From Knufia peltigerae (lineage: Eukaryota > Ascomycota > Eurotiomycetes > Chaetothyriales > Trichomeriaceae), in contig JAPDRN010000004.1 in assembly GCA_030247855.1 (NCBI GenBank), forward strand, positions 620,001-684,000: 64,000 nucleotides of DNA. Direction: 5' to 3'. Made by a program: the position numbers and the translations under genes. The notes beneath the pieces were generated by a model, which was not told the origin of the DNA, did no database searches, and saw only the letters and a program-made list of their open reading frames with translations. Positions 32,666 through 43,027 of this stretch are shown here, one piece after another. How positions within the stretch are numbered: position 1 is the stretch's first letter; the number at the start of each line of letters is the position of its first letter.

Positions 32666-35252
32666 TCATTCTTCTTTGGGCAGCCATCCCCATTCCTTCT
32701 TCAGTTCAAACACCGTCTTTGCTATCGGCCAGCCATGATCCTGGTTCAATCTGTCTATGACTTTAAGCAAAGCCTTTTGTTCCACAGGGTCGGTAACGTG
32801 GCCTCCACAAACCGCAACTGCCATGTACGCCTGTACCAGTGCGGGCTTCGACAGAGGATTTGACATTGCCATACCGCAGATTCGAATCAGGGATTCCCGC
32901 GAGTCTGACACGAAACGCTTTTCCGCCGTCGAGGATCCGTGGCCAAGCCGTGGTCTGTTGGGATTGAACGCCGTCAACAGTATCTTTGCGAGTTCAAGGT
33001 ACAACAGACCCGTCACATGTATCTCGGCCATATGCCATATGTGAGGAAAACATTCACCCTTGCTCCGGTCGGGTTCCTGATAATGGATTGGTGCAAAGGA
33101 GAGGGGCTTGACCTGTTCCCACTGCGTTTCAAAGTGCTTGAGTGTGTTCCATCGCTCGACTTGCGCCATGTGTGGCAAAGTCACGCTATCTTCGAAGCAA
33201 TACTGCATTACCTTCGCACAGTGGAAGAGATGCCGATCAGCCCAAACAAAATCCTCAACCTCGTCGAACCCTTGGAGAATGGTCCAATGTTCCAGGGGCA
33301 GACGGATGGGTCGCTGCCTGAGAAACGACGTAGTGATTTCCTGTCGAAGGGCATTCCGGAATACGGCGTGCTGGAAACTCCTTAGATATGACATCATGTT
33401 CTCGTATATTCCTGCTGCCATCCCAGGCCGAAGGTACTCGGGGTTCTGACCAGTGCCCAAGATATGTGAGTATGGAGAAGACTGTGCATTGACAAAGACT
33501 TGGAATGGGCGGAGGAATGTCTCGCTGTCCGAACTCATGAACGTCGTGTCGATTTCCTCATAATATCGAAGGATGACTGTGGCGGCGAGCAGGTTTTCAT
33601 CGCGGACGTATTCCGGGTCATTCGACAGTTTGATGAGATAGGCAATACAAGCATTGTGGTATTTCACGGCCGTTTCCGGGGTCAATTTCGGCAAGGGAAC
33701 GTTGTTGTATTTGACGAGTCCATCCGCCGATTTATAGTCTGCATTGTTGACCAGATGTCGTGATGCAGCAGTGAAGATTGCGTTCAATAGTGGAGGACAC
33801 CTCCTCGCACGTTGCGGCACTGTGAGGGCAAAGTGTTGACCTGGATCTCCAACGTCAAACTTATCACCGTCAGCTTACACGTAGAACGCGAAGGGAAAAC
33901 TCCATCTTACCCAACCTGCGAGCTGATCAATGTAATATCGCATCAGGCAAGCACATTGTGTCGTGGTGTATATGTTTGGCCAGTAAAAGTCTTCTTTCCA
34001 GACCGCAGGCGAGAGTAATGAATCATCGGGAATGATGGCAGCAGCAGAATCTGCCAGACGACGGTATTCGGCTTCCACCACCTTCGGAACGTGACGTCCT
34101 TCGTCCATCGAGTTGATCCCGTTGATGGCGACCGGACTGTAGGTTTTAGGCGTTGTGGTATAGATTCGGTAGGTATGTGTGCTGTTGGATCCACGAACTG
34201 GGTCGTAGACTCCTTGCTGCCATTGCTCGGCCCCGGAACTCTGTCGCGTTAGAGTTGAGTCAGTGGTCCGTCGTCTCTTGCTGTCTCTATCGGCGGAACG
34301 TACCAGGACCGTCTCAATATTTGAAGTCGCCGGGGACAAGAATGGCGGCACGTCAGAAGATTGTCCACTCTGCACTGTGGGCGATAAGCCGGCATCGACA
34401 GAACTGTCAAGGCTTGTGTATGGCTCAAAGCTCGCAGTACCAGGCCTTTGCTCCTCCTCGACCGGTCTGGCACAGTTGACTGCAAAGTCATCTTGAGAAT
34501 AGTAATTTTCTAGTTCCGGGCCTTGATCGACGAATTGAAATTTTGCTGGAGAAGAAATGATGGTCAGCAATGGCACTCATAGGCTTGGACGGTTGGTGGC
34601 TTGAAGATCCAAGGAACACAGCATAAAAGGCAATCAATGCCAGTGTGTCCCTCTGGTGTGACAAGGCAGGGAGTGGAAATGAATGGTGTGATGGGACATT
34701 ATGACCGTGCAGGAGGTATAAGAGACGGGTCTAGGCATGGCTGAGAAGTCTCGATCCCTTCCTCGCCCACTTGACGGACCTTTGTTCTGATTGCTTCCAG
34801 GTTGCACAAACTTACCATTCTTGGTTTGCGCCAGCCATGTCTGGGTCCCTGGGAAGTTTTCATCATAACGAGCGCTGGACCCATGCCGGAACTTGAGCTT
34901 CCCCCTTCCCCTCCGGCACCTGCCACCCAGGCGTTCACATTGTTTGCACCTGGGGTTGTCGTCACCTACAATGGTCAGCCTGGTCGAGTCGGTGGTGTAC
35001 GAAGGCCGCCTGCTGTCATTGTACCCCGTACGCCCTTCCGCCTCTTGCCTTTGCAGGCGGCCGAGGACACGCATCAAGCAAGCAACGGATTCGAGCAGCT
35101 TGTTGCGTGGGGGATTGAGCTCGACTTACACTTCAAGTGGCGCTCTTGTCGAGTGGCGTGTCAGTCCGGAAAGTATCGCTGGCAGAAGGGACTCGAGACG
35201 TACCTCTGCATTCCTGGCATGGGTCTTCTATTTTCGTTCCCGAATTTGGCAT
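32666..35252 (-). CDS. Zn(II)2Cys6 fungal transcription factor with a 15-nt microexon
   Basis: The model is complement(join(32666..33859,33911..34545,34816..34965,35130..35144,35204..35252)), 680 aa. It should be a nuclear DNA-binding regulator. The zinc cluster is assembled from three exons: Cys12, Cys15, Cys22, Cys28, Cys31, Cys38, with exact spacing C-x2-C-x6-C-x5-C-x2-C-x6-C. It is followed by the block GKLKFRHGSSARYDENFPG, seen in a fungal subfamily with a DUF3468/Fungal_trans_2 regulatory region. The second exon is only 15 nt (35130-35144, residues 17-22). The acceptor at 33860 was chosen because it restores LAGWFDVGDPGQHFALTVP, the family's conserved start of the regulatory domain. Target genes cannot be inferred; GST is the nearest neighbour. 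Confidence 0.92.
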
Positions 35253-36228
35253 AGAGGCTCAGTCATGCAAACGTGCGTAGGACGGACGACAAAGTTAGGG
35301 AATCGAGAAAGCCATGTCAAAGTAAGGAAGAAGTTGCCATTAACGAGCATTAAAGGCAAGTTGGGACACCTGGGGGAGAAGGAGTCGCGACGGCCACAAC
35401 GTAGCAAACTTGCGGTTCCAATCGGATGAAGCGAAAGAGGCCAGAATCTCGCAAACCCCGCGATTGTTGTGCGTTTCGTCTGGATGCTGTCGAGGAAGGA
35501 TTTGTCCTGAATCGACCAGGGTTGTTGATGATTTTTCTGGCTCGAGCATGTGGTTGTGTGAAGAATTTGGTCGGGGCTCTGGGCCTGGGAGAACTACCCT
35601 ACGGTGCGGTGTCTGGACCCCTGCAGCGACTCACCCAGCCCGCTGCTGATCACGATCCCTGCTCTGAGGTAGCCTAAGCAAGCCCTAGAAAAACATGCCA
35701 TGCCGCAGTCTACCAATGCCTATCAATGCCCACCAATACTCACCGACGCCTCCCTGACTCACCTTGGGCATCAAGCCCAGGCGGCCTCTTCCCGCACCAC
35801 CCAGCGGCGCGCCTTAATTCTAATCCTTACCGCAGCCTTGTCGCTTTTGAATCATCCACGCCCGCCACGTCGCTGCCCAAGTGTGTCTGCCTACGCCTCT
35901 TGTGTGACCATATCTCGGTTATACCAGTCTCATGGGGTGACACGTCGAAATATGCCGACTACTCGGAAATAGCATGGGATCCTCTTTACGGTGTATCAAC
36001 GGATATATTCCAACATTGCGAAAGAAAAAGGTCGCCAGATCTTCTATCCATCCAAAATCATCATTATCAGTCAGCAACAGGTATTATCCAGCCCATTCAC
36101 GGTGTGACCTTTCGCTCCAACGGTTCCGCCAACTTCAAAATGCTCAACATGCTCAAAACGCTGAATTGCCGACTGACCGGGTGACAGGGGCCAGCGACAC
36201 TGCATTAGCATCCCGGGCCCTGGTTTCT
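35253..36228. other. Intergenic: promoter of the zinc-cluster factor
   Basis: No gene supported. Plus-strand open frames at 35700-36270 lack domains and conflict with each other. The 3' end of the large coiled-coil gene lies at 36229. Confidence 0.45.
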
Positions 36229-38844
36229 TCAATACTCATAGACAGGGGCCTTGAACAAGACATTCACAGCTGACTCCCTAACGCCACCGCCTGCAGCAGA
36301 CCCGGGCTCTTTGCCGGAATTACCTCCCGAAGCAGAAGTAGTGGAATTCGGGCCTTTGCCTCTAACCTCCACGGCAAGGAACGCTGCGAACCGAATACGT
36401 CCTTCATTTGCACCTGGTATAGGGGCTAGTTGGGACGGATCAACAGCCATACTATCTCTAGCATTGCCACGCTGATCCTCACCGCCGTTGTTAGACATGG
36501 ATTCTGTGGCTCTGCTGTCTGCCCGAGATATTGGGCCTTTTTTGCCGACGATACCCCCAAGAAAGCTCGATTTCTTAGTTTGCTTGTCCGGGTTCTTCGC
36601 CGTTGTCTGGCCACCTTGGGTAGCAATGCTTTCAGAGCGACCTTGAGATTGTTGTGAGGCTGCTTTTCCTGCTGCCTCACGAATCTCGGCTTCGACATCA
36701 CGTTCTCGACTTGTTTCATCTGCACTCGCTGTGCTCATACCATCACCATCATGGCCCTCATGTAGCCCCTGCTGCTGCGCCTGAGCTGCTTGCATTGCCA
36801 GAATGCGCTCGTCCTGACCGGGATTGGTCAATGGTGTCATTTGAGGTTCAACCTTCATGTACATTTCATTCACGGGCGTGCCGGGCATGAAATACTCAAT
36901 GCAGATGTCCCGAGATTCGAGAGGGATGTTGGCCGCAATACCAACTGCTTGGCTAACAATCATGCCCACGCCTTCACTCAGGCCCACAGGAGGAGGATCT
37001 GTGAGATTGGCCTTTAATGAGTCAGTAAGCTGGTGAGTAAATCTCTTGTTGAGGTTTTCAATGTATTGCTCGGATTGTGGCGAGGCAAGAATTCCTTGAA
37101 GACCTTCAATCGTTGTCAGTCTCCAAGTAGTGAGCTTGGTAATAAGGTCATCTCGCTGCTCGTCAGTGAAAAGCATCCCGCCTTGGCCAGAACGACGAAG
37201 CGCGCGTTCAATACTCTTCAGATGAGCTGAAAGCGTTGGATCAATCCCAGGATGGAATGTATGTTCAAATATGCTTTCGTATAACCACCGAGTGATGCAA
37301 GCCCGTCCGACAGCTGTCATCTCCTTTGTACCAATTGAATGCGCGTCTTGGTTGCAAACATGTCGAAGCCATGGCGGGACCGCACGCCAGTTTTTACGGA
37401 TATTGAACGCCAAATTGTTGATGGCCTGACTTAAACGTTCGAACCTGGCTGTATACTGAGCATCATCCAGTGAGGTTCTTGTCATGGACATGCGCTGATT
37501 TGCAACTGTGTTTTGTAGTTGAGTTACTTGAGCTTCGCGCTCAAAATAGTAGCGTTTGACTTTGGAATATTTGGCTTGCAACTCTTCATGGCGTTGAAGA
37601 AGCTGATGGTAGTCCAGTTGACTGATGTCTTCTCTGCTTCTGGGGGGAGGGGTGCTTCTGCCTTGTTCAGAGCCTTGTTGTGACATTCTGACTCTTGGAT
37701 CCTGGGAGCTCTGGTACTGCCCCTGACTATGATCTTCAGTGCGAGCGTCACGTTGCGCAAGTTGCTGGCGAAGGCTTCCGTTTCGTGCCTCACCCCCTGC
37801 CATTACCTGCTGTTGCTGCTGCGGACCTTGTGGCCCGAGTTGCACAGAATATCTGCTAGTAGCAGATGTTGAGGGCCGGGAGTCTTGAAATCCTTGAGGG
37901 TGTGGGGGATTGGCAGTGGGTGATGGCGGGCCTAGGGATGCTTGCGACGGCGGTCGCAGGTGTCTGTATTGATCGGCCTCGATGTTAGTCACTCGCGGGC
38001 GCTGGACCTGGCTTTGGTAAGGAAGATACTGTTCAGAATTGCTCGCTGACTCGGATTGATGATATGCCTGGTACTGCTGTTGTTGCTCACGGTCCGGGGT
38101 AAAATGAGGAGCGTCTTCTTCGTAATCAATCGAGTAATGGGTCGTATGGCTCTGAGGGGAGTCAAAATTTCGTATATACTGAGGCTGCTCAGAAGAAGAT
38201 CCCGGGGTGGTATCAACGTGAGGGTAATATACCGAATGCCTGCTCTGGTCGATGGGCGAGGTCTGCTGTGAATAAGACTCTCGTGTGCTCTGGTCAACTG
38301 GCTGTGATTTCCTCAGTAGGTGCACAGAGCTTGAGCGACCGATGCCTTTGCGCTCGGGAGCAGTGCCTTTCTCCCTGTCGCGGTCCTTGTCTTCGTCCTT
38401 GGACTTATCCTTAATAAGTCCAGATATGAAACTCCTCTTACTCTTCTTTTGCTTTTCGTCACGTTCAATGCGAGCAGACTTTGATTGACCGAAAAATGTT
38501 TGGCCTGGGACCGGTGGTGGTCCTTCAGGGATGCCCGACTGTTGCGGTGGTGGGGGTACAAGGGTCACACTTGGTCGCTGAGCGCCATACACCTCGCCGG
38601 CCGAGACTGACTGACTGCGAGACAAGTGGCTATGAGGTTGAGGCTGGGCCTGAGCCTGAGACTGAGGGTGATGGAATTGATAGTCGTCGTCGAGCTGGGG
38701 CTGTTGGTTGTAGCGGTCAGGGTTGGGATCGAAATCGTAAGATGCGCTAGGGTGAGGCTGGTGATGGGGATGTTGATGTGGATGCTCGGTGCGGATATCT
38801 TCAATCGAGCTGTGAGACTTGTTCGAGGACTTGAAGAAAGGCAT
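36229..38844 (-). CDS. Large uncharacterised fungal protein with disordered N-terminus and helical core
   Basis: An intronless frame of 871 aa. Residues 1-400 are low complexity: His/Gln/Pro/Ser-rich with a Lys/Asp/Arg stretch at about 129-160. Residues about 408-452 form a coiled coil (LLQRHEELQAKYSKVKRYYF). An ordered helical region follows to about 670, with conserved-looking NLAFNIRKNWRAVPPWL, RACITRWLYESIFEHTFHPG and IENLNKRFTHQLTDSL. The C-terminus is Ser/Gly-rich and ends APVYEY. I recognise the layout as a conserved Pezizomycotina protein but know no function. No membrane segment is visible. The ATG at 38844 is the first in frame. Confidence 0.85.
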   Translation of the reverse strand: MPFFKSSNKSHSSIEDIRTEHPHQHPHHQPHPSASYDFDPNPDRYNQQPQLDDDYQFHHPQSQAQAQPQPHSHLSRSQSVSAGEVYGAQRPSVTLVPPPPQQSGIPEGPPPVPGQTFFGQSKSARIERDEKQKKSKRSFISGLIKDKSKDEDKDRDREKGTAPERKGIGRSSSVHLLRKSQPVDQSTRESYSQQTSPIDQSRHSVYYPHVDTTPGSSSEQPQYIRNFDSPQSHTTHYSIDYEEDAPHFTPDREQQQQYQAYHQSESASNSEQYLPYQSQVQRPRVTNIEADQYRHLRPPSQASLGPPSPTANPPHPQGFQDSRPSTSATSRYSVQLGPQGPQQQQQVMAGGEARNGSLRQQLAQRDARTEDHSQGQYQSSQDPRVRMSQQGSEQGRSTPPPRSREDISQLDYHQLLQRHEELQAKYSKVKRYYFEREAQVTQLQNTVANQRMSMTRTSLDDAQYTARFERLSQAINNLAFNIRKNWRAVPPWLRHVCNQDAHSIGTKEMTAVGRACITRWLYESIFEHTFHPGIDPTLSAHLKSIERALRRSGQGGMLFTDEQRDDLITKLTTWRLTTIEGLQGILASPQSEQYIENLNKRFTHQLTDSLKANLTDPPPVGLSEGVGMIVSQAVGIAANIPLESRDICIEYFMPGTPVNEMYMKVEPQMTPLTNPGQDERILAMQAAQAQQQGLHEGHDGDGMSTASADETSRERDVEAEIREAAGKAASQQSQGRSESIATQGGQTTAKNPDKQTKKSSFLGGIVGKKGPISRADSRATESMSNNGGEDQRGNARDSMAVDPSQLAPIPGANEGRIRFAAFLAVEVRGKGPNSTTSASGGNSGKEPGSAAGGGVRESAVNVLFKAPVYEY

Positions 38845-39736
38845 GGATACGTAGTTCTCTGGCTTGACGTGAAAGAGTCGAGAAGTCCTACGTCTGCCGT
38901 CTTGGACAGGGAAGACGGTTCAGAGGGGATCTGGCCTGAACAAGGCGGGCAAGAGAAGAATGGGAGCAAGCCATGTCAGCTCGACGAACGGGGCTGAAGC
39001 AGGTTGTGGTTGCTACTACTCATGGCTAGGCGAGGAGGATGGCGATTTCTCCAATTAAGACTCAACCAACGTATCTACGAGTACGGATCACACTGATTCA
39101 TGTCCACAGACGAGCCATGGATCGACTTAGAAGCATTACTGCTTATTCGTTGCCATCAACCAGAGTGTTTATGATTGCTGTTGGCCTGATCGCCTGTTCA
39201 AGAATGCCTCAAATCAAGTGTCAAGCCACTCAGCCTGCTTGTGAGCCCACCTGAAACGTGGGGATCGCCCGTTCGATATATTTAGCACAACATACAGGCC
39301 TGGTTTACTCCGTATCAATTGAGGGCTTTCTTGGTGTCCCTGATCAGGCTGACTAGCCTGACTTCAAATATCGGCATGCCTTAGTCCACCGCGGAGTCCG
39401 TGCTAATTTCTACAGCTTTCGATCTGGTCTCGGAGCCTTGGAACATGTCTTCAATGAGCCTCAGCACACACCATAATCCGTGTCTAGCAACAGATACCTG
39501 ATGATCGCTCGACGAAATTGAGATTGGTACTCAGACGGGCCGAGTAGGATTCAAGGTAACCCATAAATACCACAAAAGCTGCATTCAGATCAATTCCTCC
39601 TCATGGGGCATTTTGGTTGTGCCAACAGTATGAGTCTCGAAGAATGCGTGGTTGCTGCAACCATGTTGGAATCTGCTCGTGAAAACTGCAAAGCCACTGT
39701 GTATGCTGGGCTTGAGTCACTCTTACCGGTTGGCAT
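38845..39736. other. Intergenic region with a TACTCCGTA motif
   Basis: No gene supported. It contains the promoter of the large coiled-coil gene and the 3' flank of the acidic small protein. TACTCCGTA occurs at 39306-39314. Confidence 0.5.
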
Positions 39737-40282
39737 TCATTCGACCACCTCGTCGTCGTTGTCGTCCTCGTCATCGAAGCTTGGAATGATCACATCCCAG
39801 TCAGGATCTTCAGCGAAATCCATGTCTGAGTTGCCATCTGCTTCGACCATATCCACATCTTCTGACATTTTCTGCTTTGCATTGAAACGGTATGCAATCC
39901 ATGTGCCATCATTCAGACCTGCGCCCGAAGGACTCTCATTTAATACACTTGCCTCGCCTCCAATTTTCTTCTTCGAACCCTTCGCACCCTTAAACTCTTG
40001 TTCCTTGATCATCAAGGGTACCCAGCCTTTGCTTGCATCTTTCTTGTCTGCAAGAACCCCAAGCTCGAGCTGCTCAGGATCTTGAGGAAGAGGAGTGTCT
40101 GTGTTCGGGAGGGTTGTTACATTCCGTGATCGAAGTGCCGAGAGCAAGAGAGTCTTTATTTCACTGAATGGCGTGTCTGGTAGGATCGATAGGACTGTGG
40201 TAGATTTGTGACATTTGAAGAGTAAAGTGATCATTTCTGGCGTAGGCAATTCTGCAAGAGGATCACCAGCAGTTGAAGACAT
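39737..40282 (-). CDS. Small acidic protein with ubiquitin-like N-terminus, unknown function
   Basis: An intronless frame of 181 aa from ATG 40282. The N-terminus (ITLLFKCHKSTTVLSILPDTPFSEIKTLLLSAL) has the strand-strand-helix look of a ubiquitin-like fold. A middle section, GWVPLMIKEQEFKGAKG, and a strongly acidic C-terminus (DEDDNDDEVVE) follow. I have seen similar conserved fungal proteins without a named function. It is divergent from the Tim17-like gene across 472 bp. Confidence 0.75.
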   Translation of the reverse strand: MSSTAGDPLAELPTPEMITLLFKCHKSTTVLSILPDTPFSEIKTLLLSALRSRNVTTLPNTDTPLPQDPEQLELGVLADKKDASKGWVPLMIKEQEFKGAKGSKKKIGGEASVLNESPSGAGLNDGTWIAYRFNAKQKMSEDVDMVEADGNSDMDFAEDPDWDVIIPSFDDEDDNDDEVVE

Positions 40283-40754
40283 TCTTGATACTTGCTTTGC
40301 CGTCTGATTGCCCGAGGAAGATTACCATACAAGGTGCGAGGTCAGATGTAATGCTATTCTCATCACTGTAGAGAACACTGAAGGAGAGGCTTGGTGTAGA
40401 GGATTGGTTGAGAAGAAACGCGTTCGCAAAAGAATTAATTCGCGAAACGTAGCAGTCATTAGTTGCATGCAGATCATAGGCAGCGGCTCTTCCCCGCAAA
40501 GTCGAAAAGCATTAAAAGCAGGCCGCTAAAGCCACCAGCTCGTAAGCTCCAAATTCTACGATCTACTCAGTACCTGATCTTCCATTGGAATGCTCGACAT
40601 ATATTCAGTCTATTGCCAAGGTATTCCTATAAGTGATGTCACAGTACTCTCTTCCTATGTCCATTCAGATGTGAGGTGCGGCCTCGATCACATATAATCC
40701 GGGCGTGTTGGGGTCGAAGGATTGGCAATCTTCCAGGTGCAGTTTATCCTCAAC
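40283..40754. promoter_or_regulatory. Divergent promoter region
   Basis: It separates the acidic small protein (-) and the Tim17-like protein (+). An AT-rich CATATAAT stretch near 40690 is TATA-like for the rightward gene. Confidence 0.4.
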
Positions 40755-41495
40755 ATGTGGCCCTTTACATCCACCAAAGCTGAGCCAAATGGGCCAGCAT
40801 TGGAACCGGTAGCTTCTTCTCCAGCCGTCGGAAACCCTTCTGATGACTCGTCATCGCCGTCAACGCCATCGTCTGGAGGCTTGAGACGAGCCAGTGTGCC
40901 AGAGGGTGCGATCGGATGGCCAAATGAACGACTCGGAATTCCTCTACTCTTTCGAGCTCCGACAGTGGTTCTGACTTCTTTCGGCTTTGGTTTTATCTTG
41001 GGGTCGACTCATGGCGCAAACAAGGGTGCCTATCGTTACCGTGCCGAAAATGCTCATCGCCTGCCGACTACTCAAACCGGTTGGTTCCTATATCAGAAAT
41101 CGAAAAATTACCATGCTATTGTTGGAGGAGTAAAAGAAGGAGCCAAATTAGGATTTGTCTGCATGGGTTGGGCAACACTGTTTATGGCAACGGAAGAGAT
41201 GGTTGATTTGTCTCGTACGCGCTTTCTGTCTCGAGGCGGCGAGGATAAGAAGACAGGCCAGCGGGATGCAGGCAGCACCGTCGTTGCTGGTATGACTGTG
41301 GCAGGAATCTACAGCTGGAAAAGAGGACTCGACCACTTTGCTACTGTGCATACTGCCAAAACAGCAATGAAATTCTCCCTCTTGTATGGCTTGGCTCAAG
41401 ACGTGGCTTCGACAATAAGAGGCAATCCTCCGACCTACGTCGCATGGATAAAGAAGCAAATATTTGGCACACGCGACCGCGCTGAAATCGGCTGA
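40755..41495 (+). CDS. Tim17/Tim22/Tim23-family-like membrane protein
   Basis: An intronless frame of 246 aa from ATG 40755 (MWPFTSTKAEP). After a Ser/Pro-rich N-terminus come glycine-rich hydrophobic segments: VVLTSFGFGFILGSTHGANKGAYRYRAEN, IVGGVKEGAKLGFVCMGWATLF, STVVAGMTVAGIYSWKRGL and MKFSLLYGLAQDV. Repeated G/A-spaced helices and a KxGAxxG-type turn resemble the Tim17 superfamily, which inserts in the mitochondrial inner membrane. Whether it is a translocase subunit or a TIMMDC1-like assembly factor cannot be decided. Confidence 0.7.
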   Translation: MWPFTSTKAEPNGPALEPVASSPAVGNPSDDSSSPSTPSSGGLRRASVPEGAIGWPNERLGIPLLFRAPTVVLTSFGFGFILGSTHGANKGAYRYRAENAHRLPTTQTGWFLYQKSKNYHAIVGGVKEGAKLGFVCMGWATLFMATEEMVDLSRTRFLSRGGEDKKTGQRDAGSTVVAGMTVAGIYSWKRGLDHFATVHTAKTAMKFSLLYGLAQDVASTIRGNPPTYVAWIKKQIFGTRDRAEIG

Positions 41496-43027
41496 TCAAA
41501 TATGTCGAGTCCCACCAAACTCTCATCAAACATCTAAAGCAAACGGGCCAGAGAAGACAATCTTTTCGCCGGTTAGAGTGAAGGCCGCAAAGTTTCAGAC
41601 CAAAGTTTCGTTCCTCTACGTCCTCTGTTGACATTATCGGAAGATGTTGCTCGGAGAGAGAGCCGATTCATGACTAGAATCTCTGTTGACCTACGACTGG
41701 GCTCGAGAGATGACTTCCGTTCATCCCAACCTAGTATTCCACGACTATGGGGATAGCCATCGCAGGCACTTTGAACGACAACTTGCTAGGTGGATACTTG
41801 GTGGCTAAGCAGCCCACCATGGTCACTTCTTATCATGCAGCACCCGAGGCTCTGGACTATTCCTTGAGAAAGACCTGCAAGGGGTTTTGGGTATAGCAGT
41901 TTTCGATTGATTTAAATGCCGAATCCTGAGATCTATCGCTCCGACCGAACAAATAACCACCCTCCGATAGGTCGAGTGGTTTTGATTCAAGTGGTTTCAG
42001 GCTTTCTGTTTCCTCCAAAAGGGATGCTTCTTGTGTCATTATCATAAAATGAATCACTCTGTATCTGGGCTACTCACGGTCATGGACTAGGTCTACGACC
42101 TACTCACCACTGCTGCCTTTTGGCTGCATGGGATCCTGTTCAAGCCTTGCAAGCCTCTATGGACTCTGTCGGGATAATCTTTTTGTATCTCGAATAACGT
42201 TACCAGCATACTCAATCATAGGCCATGTAGTGTTGGTTGCTGATAGTTCTCTATGATCTATACGCGCCCTCAATTGGTTCAAGATATTGGCCCCGCGGAT
42301 AGGCGAGTAAATAAAATAGCCGTATGGAGGTACTCGCAGATAATATGGGCTGGTCCCTGAGGCATGATTTGTTGGCGTTCCCGTTGCCTCTGGGGCTTCC
42401 CGGCTTCCAGAAGCTCGTCTGTCAAGCAGCAGCTCCACCGTCGTCACCAAAGGGTCTTTTAGTTGGAAATCTAGTAGTTTCACTGGCTTCCCATTGCTCC
42501 TTCTCCGGCTTGTTACTGCTCGCTAGCGACAGAACAAGTAGTACGTCGTACACGGCTATCGCGCAATGCACTTCTTCCCAGACTGTTGTTTCTAGTCCAG
42601 ACTTCACCGTCGATACCGTTCATATACCAATCTTTCTTTGATCGTTTAGTCCCTTCGTTGACATCAAGAGTCCGATATTTGCTGAATCTGCCTTGATACC
42701 GCACATTGACAATCTCCCCACGTAATTGCACCTCCCCATCCTCCCGCCCTCCACAGTATCTACGCCATCGGCCCTGAAACCCGCGGCTCCTTCGACGTAC
42801 ATTGCTTAGTCTTGAATGCCAAAAGAAGGGACAACTATACTCGCTACGAGAGAGGACGAGCTACTTTGTTCGCGTGTGGTCTCTGTCTTTTTGACCGGAG
42901 TGGCCCAGATAACCTATGCAACCTGCGCCATGGTACCGGGTATAGGATGAGAAGGACTTCATCACGAGCCAGAGGTGTTCTGTCCTGAACACGCGCTCAG
43001 CCACTCAAATATATTTTACACGCAAGA
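41496..43027. other. Intergenic region upstream of the cNMP/F-box gene
   Basis: Several overlapping short frames (42157-42802) on both strands have no recognisable domains. No gene is called in this 1.5 kb. Confidence 0.45.
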
